From positions 146,332 to 210,331 of the forward strand of contig NZ_LMEW01000012.1 of assembly GCF_001426525.1 (NCBI RefSeq): DNA of 64,000 bases, given 5' to 3'. A model generated the notes under the pieces. The model worked only from the letters and a program-made list of their open reading frames with translations. It was not told where the DNA came from and searched no databases. The translations under genes and the position numbers were made by a program. Shown one piece after another: positions 1-8,918 of the stretch; position 1 is the stretch's first letter, and the number at the start of each line of letters is the position of its first letter. The DNA is from Massilia sp. Root133. Lineage in GTDB: Bacteria > Pseudomonadota > Gammaproteobacteria > Burkholderiales > Burkholderiaceae_D.

Positions 1-627
1 GCCGAAGCCCAGGTGGCCGCCGGCCAGCGGGCCTTCCACGATCACGTAGTCGGGCAGGCGGTTCAGGCGCGACACCTTGCGCAGGAAGAGCTGGAGCGCG
101 CGGACGGACGAGACGATGATGCCCAGCTTGGCGTCGCGGAAGCGCGGATGGTCCTTGATGAGTTCGAACGAGCCCAGGTGCAGGCCGGCCGACATCGTGA
201 TGCCGTCGATGCCCGCGTCCAGCGCCGCCGACAGGCGGGTGCGCAGGGTTTCCTTGGGCGCGTTCATCGTCAGCTTTTCCATGCAGTTCACGAAGATCAG
301 GCCATCGCCTTTCTTCGCCGCCATGGTCGCGCCCACGTGCAGGCGCGTCGCCTCGGCCAAGCGGTCGAGGTCGAACTGGACGACGGACTTGTCCATGTTG
401 TTGATGTTGAACTTGTACAGCTTGGTCTTTTCCTTGACGAAGCTGGTGTCGAACTTGCGGTCCGACACGTCCGGCACCATCGCATCGGAAATGTGGCCGA
501 TACCGCCCAGACGGGCCGCTTCCAGGGCCAGCTCCGACGTAGAGATATCCACGCCCATTCCGCCGATCATGATGGGCACATATTCCTTGTTGCCCAAACG
601 CAGGCGGAAATCATCAACACGTTTCAT
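1..627 (-). CDS. Nitronate monooxygenase family protein (partial, 3' end outside window)
   Basis: The first 209 residues are visible; the gene runs off the left edge. It starts MKRVDDFRLRLGNKEYVP and continues with a flavin TIM-barrel pattern: IMIGGMGVDIST near residues 20-31, GGIGHISDAM near 42-51, then TMSAGLHLGSF and VEGPLAGGHLGFG near the break. This matches the 2-nitropropane dioxygenase/nitronate monooxygenase superfamily of FMN enzymes, which also holds FabK- and PfaD-like proteins. The family oxidises nitronates, but many members have other or unknown substrates, so the exact reaction is open. It lies downstream of yajQ on the same strand after a 129-bp gap, so it may have its own promoter. 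The ATG was chosen because the reading begins there with a family-like N terminus; the ribosome site is weak. Confidence 0.8.
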   Translation of the reverse strand, partial: MKRVDDFRLRLGNKEYVPIMIGGMGVDISTSELALEAARLGGIGHISDAMVPDVSDRKFDTSFVKEKTKLYKFNINNMDKSVVQFDLDRLAEATRLHVGATMAAKKGDGLIFVNCMEKLTMNAPKETLRTRLSAALDAGIDGITMSAGLHLGSFELIKDHPRFRDAKLGIIVSSVRALQLFLRKVSRLNRLPDYVIVEGPLAGGHLGFG

Positions 628-756
628 TGCTATTCAACTCGTTGTTATAGGTAACGCCGCCGACCGGCGTGTTCGCACGCCCCGCATTTTACCCCACGCG
701 GGGACGGGTCGAGAGCTCCATTTGCCGCACGGTCGTGCGGAGCGGGCAGGAAACGT

Positions 757-1242
757 TCAGTCGCGGAAGTTGTTGAATTCCAGCGGCAGATCCTTCACGT
801 CCTTGCGCAGCAGCGCGATCGCTTCCTGCAGCGTATCGCGATCCTTGCCGGTGACGCGCACGGTTTCGCCCTGAATCGAGGCTTGCACCTTCATCTTGCT
901 TTCCTTGATGAGCTTGGTGATCTTCTTCGCATCTTCGGTCTCGATGCCGTTGCGTACCTTGAGCACCTGCTTGACCTTGTCGCCGCCGATCTTCTCGACC
1001 TTGCCTTCGTCGAGGAAGCGCACGTCGACCTTACGCTTGGTCATCTTGTTCAACAGCACGTCGCGCACCTGGCCGAGCTGGAAGTCGGAATCGCCGAACA
1101 CGGTGATCTCGCGTTCCTTCTGCTCGACCTTGGCCGAGCTGCCCTTGAAGTCGAAGCGGGTGCCGATTTCCTTGTTGGATTGCTCGACGGCGTTCTTGAC
1201 TTCGACCATGTCTGCTTCGCAGACCACATCAAACGATGGCAT
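757..1242 (-). CDS. YajQ family nucleotide-binding protein
   Basis: This 161-residue protein begins [19 protein letters not shown] and ends [10 protein letters not shown], the family-typical ends of YajQ (DUF520) at the usual length of about 160. The family has two intertwined ferredoxin-like domains and binds nucleotides. Members in Xanthomonas and Pseudomonas are reported cyclic di-GMP effectors, which is of interest because a diguanylate cyclase pathway (wsp) lies 1 kb away; any functional link here is inference. The start is fixed by an AAGGAAAG ribosome site 6-8 bases upstream. A longer in-frame reading to 1305 would overlap murB and is not preferred. It is divergent from murB. Confidence 0.93.
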   Translation of the reverse strand: MPSFDVVCEADMVEVKNAVEQSNKEIGTRFDFKGSSAKVEQKEREITVFGDSDFQLGQVRDVLLNKMTKRKVDVRFLDEGKVEKIGGDKVKQVLKVRNGIETEDAKKITKLIKESKMKVQASIQGETVRVTGKDRDTLQEAIALLRKDVKDLPLEFNNFRD

Positions 1243-1292
1243 TGTGTTCTTTCCTTGCACAAATTGAGAGTGAATGGCGATATTGTAACCAC

Positions 1293-1298
1293 TATAAT
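1293..1298 (+). promoter_or_regulatory. Probable -10 element of the murB promoter
   Basis: A perfect TATAAT lies in the 54-81 bp divergent gap between yajQ and murB. No good -35 hexamer is present at 16-18 bp (GTGAAT at 17). Transcription would begin near 1305, which favours translation from the ATG at 1324 over the one at 1297. Confidence 0.4.
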
Positions 1299-1323
1299 GC
1301 GCCAAACACTACCCGCCCCAGCC

Positions 1324-2349
1324 ATGCCAGCCGACCTGCCCCTGTCCACCGACGTTTCCCTCGCCCCTTTCAACACGTTCCGCATCCCCGCGCGCGCCCG
1401 GCGCTACCTGCGCGTGACCGACCCGGCCCAGCTGCAGGCCGTCGCCGCCGATGCGCAATTGGCCGCGCTGCCGCGCCTCGTGCTCGGCGGCGGCAGCAAC
1501 CTCTTGATCGCGCGCGACGAGGTCGATGCCCTCGTGCTGCACATGGGGCTGGAAGGCAGGGAGATCGTCGGCGCGACGGCCGGCGCCATCCTCGTGCGCG
1601 CGCAAGCCGGCGAGAACTGGCATGCGTTCGTGGAATGGACGCTGGCGCAGGGCCTGGGCGGCCTGGAGAACATGGCGTTGATCCCGGGCACGGTCGGCGC
1701 GTCGCCGATCCAGAACATCGGCGCGTACGGGGCCGAGGTCAAGGACAGTTTTCACTCGCTGACCGTGTTCGACTTCGCGGACGGGTCGATCCGCACCATG
1801 GACGCGGCGGCCTGCCGCTTCGGCTACCGCGACAGCGTGTTCAAGCATGCGGAAGGCAGCACGCTCGTCGTGCTGGACGTGACGTTCGCATTGCCGCGCG
1901 CGTGGACGCCGAACCTGCGCTATGCGGAACTGGCGCAGGCGGTGCAGGACATCGCCGCGCCGACCGCGCGCGCGGTGGCGGACGCCGTCATCGCGATCCG
2001 GCGCCGCAAGCTGCCCGATCCGGCCGAGATCGGCAACGCGGGCAGCTTCTTCAAGAATCCGGTCGTGCCGCGCGAGCACTGCGCGCGTCTGCTGGCCACG
2101 TGGCCGGACCTCGTGCACCATGCCCAGCCGGACGGCAGCGAAAAGCTGGCCGCGGGCTGGCTGATCGACCGTTGCGGCTGGAAGGGAAAAAACCTCGGAC
2201 GCGCGGGCGTCTATCCAAAGCAGGCGCTCGTGCTGGTCAACAATGGCGGCGCGACGGGGGGCGAGATCATGGCGCTGGCACGCGCCATCCAGGCCGACGT
2301 CGAGGCGCGCTTCGGCGTGCGGCTCGAGCCGGAACCCGTGCTGGTGTAA
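1324..2349 (+). CDS. murB: UDP-N-acetylenolpyruvoylglucosamine reductase MurB
   Basis: MurB reduces UDP-GlcNAc-enolpyruvate to UDP-MurNAc with NADPH and FAD in the cytoplasm, the second committed step of peptidoglycan synthesis. The 341 residues show the FAD-binding GGGSNLL motif, IPGTVGASPIQNIGAYG in the middle, and GNAGSFFKNP, whose Ser (about residue 241) matches the catalytic proton donor. The C-terminal AAGWLIDRCGWKG segment and full length mark a type I enzyme like that of E. coli (342 aa). An in-frame ATG at 1297 would add nine residues, but it sits inside a perfect TATAAT (1293-1298), so the later ATG is preferred. The gene converges on wspR with three bases between the stop codons. 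Confidence 0.95.
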   Translation: MPADLPLSTDVSLAPFNTFRIPARARRYLRVTDPAQLQAVAADAQLAALPRLVLGGGSNLLIARDEVDALVLHMGLEGREIVGATAGAILVRAQAGENWHAFVEWTLAQGLGGLENMALIPGTVGASPIQNIGAYGAEVKDSFHSLTVFDFADGSIRTMDAAACRFGYRDSVFKHAEGSTLVVLDVTFALPRAWTPNLRYAELAQAVQDIAAPTARAVADAVIAIRRRKLPDPAEIGNAGSFFKNPVVPREHCARLLATWPDLVHHAQPDGSEKLAAGWLIDRCGWKGKNLGRAGVYPKQALVLVNNGGATGGEIMALARAIQADVEARFGVRLEPEPVLV

Positions 2350-2352
2350 GGC

Positions 2353-3363
2353 TCACCCGGCCGCGGACACCCGGTTGCGGCCGCTGCGCTTGGCGTCGTA
2401 CAGCGCGGCATCGGCCCGCGCGATGAAGTCGTCCGGGCCGTCGTCCTCGCCCGGCACGATGCAGGCCACACCCATCGACATCGTGACATACCCGCACGGC
2501 GCCCCCGGATGCGGCAGCGCCAGCTGTTGGAGTCCCGCGCGGCACGCTTCGCCCACGCGCAGGGCGCCGGCGAGGTCGGTGTCCGGCAGCAGCAGCGCGA
2601 ATTCCTCGCCGCCGTAGCGCGCCGCCAGGTCGGCCGGGCGCTTCAACTGGCCGGTCAGCACGGCGGCCACCTTCTTGAGGCACAGGTCGCCGGCCGGATG
2701 GCCCAGGTGGTCGTTGTACAGCTTGAAATGATCGACGTCGCACAGCAGCAGCGCCAGCGGCGATTGCTGGCGTCGTCCGCGCTGCCATTCGACGTGGACG
2801 GCCTCGTCGAAACGGCGGCGGTTGGCGATGCCCGTGAGGCCATCGAGCGCGGCCAGGCGGCGCAATTCCTCGTTGACGCGTGCCAGCTTCTCCTGGCTCG
2901 CGCTCAGGGACCGGTAGGCGGCGTCGCGCTGCAGGCCGCTGATGTAGCCGGCGGAATGGTGGCGGATGCGGGCCACCAGTTCCAGCTCGTCGGGCAGCTT
3001 GACGAGGTAGTCATGCGCGCCGATGGCAAACGCGTGCGCCTTCAGCTTCGCTTCGTCGCGCGTGGACAGCACGACCACGGGAATGTCGCGCAGCGCCTCG
3101 TCCTCCTGGTACGCCCGGATCAGCTGGAAGCCGTCGGCGCCCTGCATGACGAGGTCCTGCAGGATCACGGTCGGCCGGTGCCGCAGCGCGGCCGCATGCG
3201 CCGCGCGCGCGTCGGTGACGAACTGGAATTCGATGTCGTCGTGGCGCGCAAGCATGCGGCGGACGGCTTCGATCATGATGATCTGGTCGTCGACGAGCAG
3301 CACGCGCACCTTGTAGTCGGCGTCGTCTCGTTCGCGGCCCTGGAAGTGGCTGACTGCGGACAT
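2353..3363 (-). CDS. wspR: Response regulator with diguanylate cyclase output, WspR
   Basis: This 336-residue REC-GGDEF protein is the output of the Wsp pathway and converts two GTP to cyclic di-GMP when phosphorylated. The receiver has acidic residues D25-D26, the phospho-acceptor D70 (VILQDLVMQ) and K122. The catalytic motif GGEEF is at 251-255, so the cyclase should be active. An RxxD inhibitory site (RPAD, 242-245) lies exactly five residues before it, predicting product feedback. A helical linker joins the domains near 140-170, as in Pseudomonas WspR, where phosphorylation drives oligomerisation. It is the last gene of the operon, 42 bp after wspF. The start has no clear ribosome site, so it may be translated weakly or coupled. 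Confidence 0.93.
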   Translation of the reverse strand: MSAVSHFQGRERDDADYKVRVLLVDDQIIMIEAVRRMLARHDDIEFQFVTDARAAHAAALRHRPTVILQDLVMQGADGFQLIRAYQEDEALRDIPVVVLSTRDEAKLKAHAFAIGAHDYLVKLPDELELVARIRHHSAGYISGLQRDAAYRSLSASQEKLARVNEELRRLAALDGLTGIANRRRFDEAVHVEWQRGRRQQSPLALLLCDVDHFKLYNDHLGHPAGDLCLKKVAAVLTGQLKRPADLAARYGGEEFALLLPDTDLAGALRVGEACRAGLQQLALPHPGAPCGYVTMSMGVACIVPGEDDGPDDFIARADAALYDAKRSGRNRVSAAG

Positions 3364-3405
3364 CGGGAATCGTTGGCGGGACTGGAATGAATGGCGGGCG
3401 TCATT

Positions 3406-4404
3406 TTACCCTAATGCGATAGGGATATTGTCAAGCGGTAAAATTTTCTCCGCGGCCCCCAGTTCGGCCGCCGCGCGCGGCATGCCATACACGGCGCAGG
3501 TGGCCTCGTCCTGCGCGATGGTGGCGTGGCCGGCCTGGCGCATCGCGAGCAGGCCCGCGGCGCCGTCGCGGCCCATGCCGGTGAGCAGGACGCCGGTGGC
3601 GTTGCGGGTCCAGTACCGCGCCACCGAGTGGAAGAACACGTCGACCGACGGCCGGTAGACCTCGTCGCGCGGATGGGCGTCATAGACGAGGCGGCGTTCG
3701 GGCGTGAGGCGCAGGTGGTCGTCGCTGGCCGCCACCTGCACGACGCCGCCTTCGACCGGTTCGCCGCCCGCGATGGCGCGCACGGGCACGCCGGCCTGCT
3801 CGCCCAGCCAGCGCGCCAGCTGGCCGGCGAAGGCGGGATCGATGTGCTGCACGACGACGGCGGCCGTGTCGGCCGGCGGGCGCCACCGTGCCAGCAGCCG
3901 CGCCAGCGCGATCGGCCCGCCGGTGGAGGCGCCGATGGCGACCAGGCGCGCAACCGGTGACCCGGAAGGCGCGGCCGGCGCCGGGACGGCCGCGCTGCCG
4001 GCGGGCACCGGCGCCCCCGCGATCAGCTTCGCGATGGTGCGGATCTTCGCGAGCAGGGCGGCCTCGCCGCCGGGGCGGCCGAGCAGCACGGGCGTCGCCG
4101 TCACGTCCAGGGCGCCGGCGCCCAGCGCGCGGAACACCTGGCCCACGTTGTCCTGGGGCGCGGCGGTGACGACGAGGATCGCGCACGGCGCCTCGCGCAT
4201 GATGCGGCGGGTGGCCTCGACGCCATCCAGCACCGGCATGGCGAGGTCCATCAGCACGAGGTCGGGCGGCAGGTCGCGGCACAGGCGCACGGCGTCGGCG
4301 CCCGTGCGCGCCACCCACGCGACCTGGTGCTCGCCGCCGATCGCCAGCGCGCGGCGCAGGGCTTCGGAAGCGGTGGCACTGTCGTTGGCGATGCCTATCC
4401 TCAT
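3406..4404 (-). CDS. wspF: Chemotaxis-type protein-glutamate methylesterase WspF (CheB family)
   Basis: CheB-type enzyme of 332 residues that removes methyl groups from the WspA receptor and so resets the pathway; in Pseudomonas its loss gives constitutively high cyclic di-GMP and wrinkled colonies. The N-terminal receiver carries phospho-acceptor D53 (LVLMDLAMP). A Pro/Ala linker (about 131-149) leads to the esterase domain with the triad S160 (GASTGG), H187 (VQHIDP) and D280 (GMGRDG). All key residues are intact. Its ATG overlaps the stop of wspE by four bases (ATGA), indicating translational coupling. Confidence 0.94.
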   Translation of the reverse strand: MRIGIANDSATASEALRRALAIGGEHQVAWVARTGADAVRLCRDLPPDLVLMDLAMPVLDGVEATRRIMREAPCAILVVTAAPQDNVGQVFRALGAGALDVTATPVLLGRPGGEAALLAKIRTIAKLIAGAPVPAGSAAVPAPAAPSGSPVARLVAIGASTGGPIALARLLARWRPPADTAAVVVQHIDPAFAGQLARWLGEQAGVPVRAIAGGEPVEGGVVQVAASDDHLRLTPERRLVYDAHPRDEVYRPSVDVFFHSVARYWTRNATGVLLTGMGRDGAAGLLAMRQAGHATIAQDEATCAVYGMPRAAAELGAAEKILPLDNIPIALG

Positions 4405-6641
4405 GGCGTCCTGTCTTCGTGGGCGCCGCCGACCAGGTCGTGCACGGCATCCAGCAACGTGGCGTCGTGGAAGGCGCCCTTGGCCAGGTAATAATCGGCA
4501 CCGGCCTCCAGGCCGCGCGCGCGATCTTCCGGACGGTCCTTGTACGACACGATCATCACCGGCAGGCGGGCGAGGCGCGGGTCGCGCCGGATGCGTTCCG
4601 TGAGGCCGATGCCGTCCAGGCGCGGCATGTCGATGTCCGTGATCACGAGGTCGTAGTCGGCCCCGCGCAACTGGTTCCAGCCGTCCAGGCCATCCAGCGC
4701 CACGTCCACGTGGTAGCCGCGCGCGGCCAGGAGCTTGCGCTGCATCTCGCGCACCGTGAGCGAATCGTCCACCACGAGCACGCGCCGCGCGCGGCCGGCC
4801 GCGGACTCCCCCGCGACGAAGCCCAGGCGCAGCGCCGCGCCGCCGTCCAGCAGGCGCGCGATCGAGTGCAGCATGTCGGGCACGTCGAGGATCAGCACCG
4901 GCGTGCCGTCGTCGAGCAGGGCGGCGGCCGCGATGTCGCGCAGCTTGCCGAACGTCGGCTCGAGCGGCTGCACGGTCAGGCTTTGTTCGCCGCGCACGGC
5001 ATCGACGACGAGGCCGTAGCGCTCGCGCCCCGTCCCGATCGCGACCAGCACGAGGTCGACTCCCGCCACGGCCTCGCCCAGCGCCAGCACCTGGCTGGCA
5101 GCGACGAGGCCCAGCTGCCCGCTGCCGTCCGTCGCGTCGACGTACTGGCGGCCGTGCAGGGTGCGCACGGCGCCGGCCGGCACACGGCGCACGCCTTCGA
5201 CGCGCGCGATGGGCAGCGCGTAAGCCTCGCCGGCCACGTCGACGACGAGGGCGCGCACGATCGATTGCGTGAGCGGCAAGGTGATCACGGTGGTAAAGCC
5301 CGCGCCCGGCGCCGATTCCGCGCGCGCGGTGCCGTCCAGGCCTTGCACGGCGTCGCGCACGACGTCCAGGCCCACGCCGCGCCCGGAGAGTTCGTTCGCG
5401 CTTTCCTTCAGCGAAAAGCCGGGCAGGAACAGGAATTCCATCAGCTCCGCCTGGGACAGCTCGGCCGCGAACGCGGGCGCGGCCACCTGGCGGCGCACGG
5501 CGGCCGTGCGGATGCGCTCCGGATCGACGCCGCGGCCGTCGTCCGCGACGGCCAGCGCCAGCATGCCGCCGCGGTGGCGCGCTTCCAGGCGGATCGTCCC
5601 GTGGGCGGGCTTGCCGGCGGCCGTGCGCTCGGCCGGCAGCTCCATGCCGTGGTCGACGGCGTTGCGCAGCAGCTGGTGCAGCGGCCCTTCCATGCGCGCC
5701 AGCACGGCGCGGTCGACGAGCGTGTCCGCGCCCGCGATCTCCACGCGCACGTCCTTGCCGAGGCCCCGCGCCAGGTCGCGCACCATGCGCGGCAGCGCGT
5801 GCACGCCTTCCGCGAAGGGACACATGCGCAGGGCCAGTACCTCGTCGGCGAGGCGCGTGGAGACGGTCAGCGCCTGCCGTTCGTAGCGCTCGGCGCCCTC
5901 GATCGTGCGGTGCAGGGTGTCGCGCAGCGGCGCGGCGCGGTCGGCCACGCGCTGCGCCAGTTCGGCCAGGCGCGCGTCGCCCGTCGCGCGGATCGCGTCC
6001 TGCAGGTCGTCCAGCGCCTCGTAGACGGCGCGCTGGTGGCGCTTGTAGCGCTGCAGCCCGGCGATCCACGGCCGCAGCTGGCCCGCGTGCAGGCGTGCCT
6101 GGCCGGCCAGCGTGAGCAGCTCGTCGCTGCCCGCTTGCCGGGAGGGCGGGTCGACCGGTGCGGGCGCCGGGCCGGGCGGCGATGCGGGTACCGGCGCCGG
6201 CGGCGGGGCGGCAGCGGTTGGCGCCTTGCCCTGGCCGTGCAGGGAGCCCAGTGCCGCGACCGTGGCCGCGATACGGTTGCCGCGCGGCGCGCTGGCGCCA
6301 TCGGCTTCCGCCAGCTGCTGCAGCACGTCGACGGCGCCCAGCAGCACGTCCACGCCGCTCGCGTCGAGCTGGGCCCGGCCTTCCTGCGCCGCGACGAGCA
6401 CGTCTTCCATCGCATGCGCGAGGCGCACGGCCGGCTCCAGGCCGACGATCGCGGCTGCGCCCTTGACCGAATGCGCCGCGCGCATCATCGATTCCAGCCG
6501 GGCCGCGTCGACCGCGCCCTGTTCGAGCAGCAGCAGGCCTTCCGTCAGCACGCGCATCTGCTCGCGCGTCTCCATGCGGAACAGGTCCAGCATCGAGTAG
6601 CCGCTCAGGTCTTCACTTATTTTCCCGTCCTTCGTGCTCAT
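4401..6641 (-). CDS. wspE: Hybrid CheA-type histidine kinase/response regulator WspE
   Basis: Central kinase of the Wsp complex, 746 residues. The N-terminal HPt domain holds the phosphorylated His57 (AAHSVKGAAAIVG). A Pro/Ala-rich linker spans about 140-165, followed by dimerisation and HATPase_c regions (LRNAVDHGME, DDGRGVD and GRGVGLDVV boxes), a CheW-like domain, and a C-terminal receiver with D669 (VITDIDMP). Autophosphorylation at the HPt should feed both the WspR and WspF receivers. It overlaps wspD upstream and wspF downstream by four bases each. Confidence 0.94.
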   Translation of the reverse strand: MSTKDGKISEDLSGYSMLDLFRMETREQMRVLTEGLLLLEQGAVDAARLESMMRAAHSVKGAAAIVGLEPAVRLAHAMEDVLVAAQEGRAQLDASGVDVLLGAVDVLQQLAEADGASAPRGNRIAATVAALGSLHGQGKAPTAAAPPPAPVPASPPGPAPAPVDPPSRQAGSDELLTLAGQARLHAGQLRPWIAGLQRYKRHQRAVYEALDDLQDAIRATGDARLAELAQRVADRAAPLRDTLHRTIEGAERYERQALTVSTRLADEVLALRMCPFAEGVHALPRMVRDLARGLGKDVRVEIAGADTLVDRAVLARMEGPLHQLLRNAVDHGMELPAERTAAGKPAHGTIRLEARHRGGMLALAVADDGRGVDPERIRTAAVRRQVAAPAFAAELSQAELMEFLFLPGFSLKESANELSGRGVGLDVVRDAVQGLDGTARAESAPGAGFTTVITLPLTQSIVRALVVDVAGEAYALPIARVEGVRRVPAGAVRTLHGRQYVDATDGSGQLGLVAASQVLALGEAVAGVDLVLVAIGTGRERYGLVVDAVRGEQSLTVQPLEPTFGKLRDIAAAALLDDGTPVLILDVPDMLHSIARLLDGGAALRLGFVAGESAAGRARRVLVVDDSLTVREMQRKLLAARGYHVDVALDGLDGWNQLRGADYDLVITDIDMPRLDGIGLTERIRRDPRLARLPVMIVSYKDRPEDRARGLEAGADYYLAKGAFHDATLLDAVHDLVGGAHEDRTP

Positions 6642-7318
6642 CGCAGCAGCGCCTCCAGCTCGGCGCGCAAACGCGCCGTGTCGAGCAGGCCCGCTTCGAT
6701 GGCGCCGTCGGCGATCACGCCGGCGACGAGGCCCGGCGGCGCGTGGCCCACGTTGGCGGCGGTCGGACGCATGGCGTCCTGCGCGTGGCGCACCACGCCG
6801 TGGACTTCATCGACCGGCAGCGCGTAGCGGTGGGGGCCGAGGGCCAGCACGAGCAGGCGCGCGAACGCGTGGCGGCCCGGCGGCGGCGGGACGTCGTCCG
6901 TGTCCACGTTCAGCAGGCGCGCGAGCGACACGGCCGGCAACAGGCGGCCGCCAACGTTGACGATGCCGAGCAGGGCGCCGCGGCTGCGGTGCGGCAGGCG
7001 GTGCGCGGGCGCCGGCGGGGCGACTTCGACGGCGAGGGCCATCGCCACGGCCAGCCACTCGCGGCCGACGCGGAATGCCAGCGCGGCGGCGTCCGTGCGC
7101 GCCGGCGGCGGTTCGGGACGGGCCAGCTCGCGCGCCCAGGCATCGCGGTAGTCGGCATCGACGGGACGCTGCAGGTTGTGCTGGGCGGCGCCCGCGTACA
7201 CGGGGCAGTTGCGGCAATGGACGTGGGTTGCCAGCTCGGGACAGCTGCGGTCGCCCGCGACGCCGATGCCGCGCCAGCAGGCCTCCTCGTCCCACGCACG
7301 GACCGGCAGGTGCTTCAT
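6638..7318 (-). CDS. wspD: CheW-like adaptor WspD with an N-terminal cysteine cluster
   Basis: A 226-residue CheW-domain scaffold linking receptor and kinase. The CheW fold occupies about residues 75-220 (GIVNVGGRLLPAVSL; YALPVDEVHGV). It is preceded by a 70-residue extension with four cysteines, C14, C26, C35 and C38, the last three in GDRSCPEL and HVHCRNCPVY. This arrangement resembles a metal or redox site; I recall the same motif in WspD-type adaptors, but its function is not established. The second CheW of the operon is smaller WspB. Four-base stop/start overlaps join it to wspC and wspE. Confidence 0.9.
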   Translation of the reverse strand: MKHLPVRAWDEEACWRGIGVAGDRSCPELATHVHCRNCPVYAGAAQHNLQRPVDADYRDAWARELARPEPPPARTDAAALAFRVGREWLAVAMALAVEVAPPAPAHRLPHRSRGALLGIVNVGGRLLPAVSLARLLNVDTDDVPPPPGRHAFARLLVLALGPHRYALPVDEVHGVVRHAQDAMRPTAANVGHAPPGLVAGVIADGAIEAGLLDTARLRAELEALLR

Positions 7319-8478
7319 GCGTGCTGCCTCCCGCGCCGCGCATGCACGCGCGCGGCGCGCTCGCGCAGGCTGGCGCCCTGGGCGACGTCGCCGCGCTGTT
7401 CGGCGAGCAGGGCCAGCCCGCACAAGGCTTCGTAGTGGTCGGGATCGAGGTAGACGCAGCGCCGCCAGCAGTCTTGCGCACTCTGCGGCCGGCCCGTGCA
7501 TTCGGCCGTGAGCCCGAGCAGGAACCACGCTTCGGCATCGTCCGCGCGCACGGCGAGCAGCGCGCGGCAGGCGTCTTCCGCGTGCGCCAGCCGGCCGGCG
7601 TCGGCGTGGGCCTTCGCTTCGGCCAGCAGGTCGCGCGGCGGCGGCGGCGGTGGCGCGGACGGGCGGGTTGCCGGACGCCCGGCGGGGCGGGGCGGCGCGC
7701 GCCAGACGTCGGCCGCGCGCCGGCCATGCTTGCGCAACGCGAACGTGTCGTGCGGCGTGCGCGGCGCGAAGCCGGCGCGGCACAGCGCGGGCGCTTCGGC
7801 ATAGCCGGCCAGCAGCAGGCCGTCGTCGGCCAGCAGCGCGGCGAGGCGCGCGGCCGCCCGCTGCTGCGTGGGCAGGTCGAAGTAGATCAGCAGGTTGCGG
7901 CAGAACACGAGGTCGTAGGTGCCCGTGAGCGCCGGGTCGACGTCGAACAGGTTCGCCTGGGCGAAGACGACGTAGGCGCGCGGCGCCGCGCCGATCATGT
8001 GTTCCTCGCCGTGCTCCGTGAAGAAGCGCGCGCGCAGGCCCTGGTCGTCGCCGCGGAACGCGTTGCCGGTGTACCTGCCGGCGCGGGCGCGGGCGATCGC
8101 GGCCCGCGACAGGTCGACCGCGTCGATGCGGCAGTGTGCGGATTCGATGCCCGCGTGCGCCAGCAGCATCGCGAGCGAATACGGTTCCTCGCCGCCGGCG
8201 CAGGGCAGCGACAGCACGCGGACCTGCCGCCCGGGCCGCGTCAGCAGGCGCGCCTGCACGAAGCGCAGCGCGGTCTCGAACACGGCGGGGTCGCGCAGGA
8301 TCCAGGACTCCGGCACGACGACGAGGTCGACGAGCGCGTCGAATTCGGGCGTGCCCGGCCGCGGATCGTAGTCGATGCCGGCACCCGCGGCGCGCATGCG
8401 CTCGCGCACGGCCCGTTCGACCGTGGCGACGCCCAGGTCGAGGCCCGTGGCGGCGCGCAGGCGCAGCGTGAGATTCAC
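7315..8478 (-). CDS. wspC: CheR-type receptor methyltransferase with TPR tail, WspC
   Basis: 387-residue SAM-dependent methyltransferase that methylates glutamates of the WspA receptor. The N-terminal CheR helical domain is followed by the SAM-binding motif LPCAGGEEPYSLAML and the FCRNLLIYF motif of CheR. A Pro-rich linker (PSAPPPPPP) leads to a C-terminal tetratricopeptide region (AEDACRALLAVRADDAEAW; RCVYLDPDHYEALCG), as in WspC of Pseudomonas. The start is GTG at 8478, chosen because it overlaps the wspB stop as GTGA, the same coupling seen across the operon; upstream in-frame codons run inside wspB. Confidence 0.92.
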   Translation of the reverse strand: MNLTLRLRAATGLDLGVATVERAVRERMRAAGAGIDYDPRPGTPEFDALVDLVVVPESWILRDPAVFETALRFVQARLLTRPGRQVRVLSLPCAGGEEPYSLAMLLAHAGIESAHCRIDAVDLSRAAIARARAGRYTGNAFRGDDQGLRARFFTEHGEEHMIGAAPRAYVVFAQANLFDVDPALTGTYDLVFCRNLLIYFDLPTQQRAAARLAALLADDGLLLAGYAEAPALCRAGFAPRTPHDTFALRKHGRRAADVWRAPPRPAGRPATRPSAPPPPPPRDLLAEAKAHADAGRLAHAEDACRALLAVRADDAEAWFLLGLTAECTGRPQSAQDCWRRCVYLDPDHYEALCGLALLAEQRGDVAQGASLRERAARVHARRGRQHA

Positions 8479-8918
8479 GGGCCTGCTCCGAACAGCAGGG
8501 CCTCGACCTCGGGCGCGAGCAGGCGCTCCGGGTCGAGCAGCTGCAGCATGCCGTCGGCGCCGGGCGCGACCTGGCCGAGCCACGGCGCGCTCGCGACGCC
8601 CGCGTCGGCCAGTTCGCCGTCGAGGGCCGCCACGCCGATCACGCGCTCCGCTTTCAGGCCCAGGGGGCGCCGGCGCCCGGCAGCAATGATCTCGACGAGC
8701 AGGATGCGCGTGTCGTAGCGCACGGCGTCCGGCGGCGTGCCGGCCAGGCGCGAGAGGTCGATCACGGGGATCGCCTCGCCGTGCAGGTCCAGCAGGCCGG
8801 GCACGAAATGCGGCGCGCCCGGCAGCGCCTTCAGGCGCGCCACCGGCAGCACGCGCAGCACGCTCGCCAGCGGCAAGGCGTAGCGCTCGCGGCCGATATG
8901 GAACACCATCGTCCTCAT
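8475..8918 (-). CDS. wspB: CheW-like adaptor WspB
   Basis: A compact 147-residue single CheW domain: MVFHIGRERYALPLASVLRV at the start, GLLDLHGEAIPVIDLSRL in the middle, and LGLKAERVIGVAAL after. It should couple the WspA receptor to kinase WspE in the membrane-associated signalling complex. It lies between wspA and wspC with a four-base overlap at each end, so stoichiometry is probably set by translational coupling. It lacks the cysteine extension of WspD. Confidence 0.92.
   Translation of the reverse strand: MRTMVFHIGRERYALPLASVLRVLPVARLKALPGAPHFVPGLLDLHGEAIPVIDLSRLAGTPPDAVRYDTRILLVEIIAAGRRRPLGLKAERVIGVAALDGELADAGVASAPWLGQVAPGADGMLQLLDPERLLAPEVEALLFGAGP

Noticed and set aside
725..740. CCGCAC/GTGCGG hairpin after yajQ as a terminator
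   Set aside because: Only a 6-bp stem and no T run on the minus strand; too weak to list as a feature.
4419..6827. Very long open frames antisense to wspE, the coiled-coil gene, the RND pump and the macroglobulin gene
   Set aside because: They lie opposite genes with clear families and read as His/Arg/Ala/Gln-rich shadow protein typical of high-GC DNA, with no recognisable domain.
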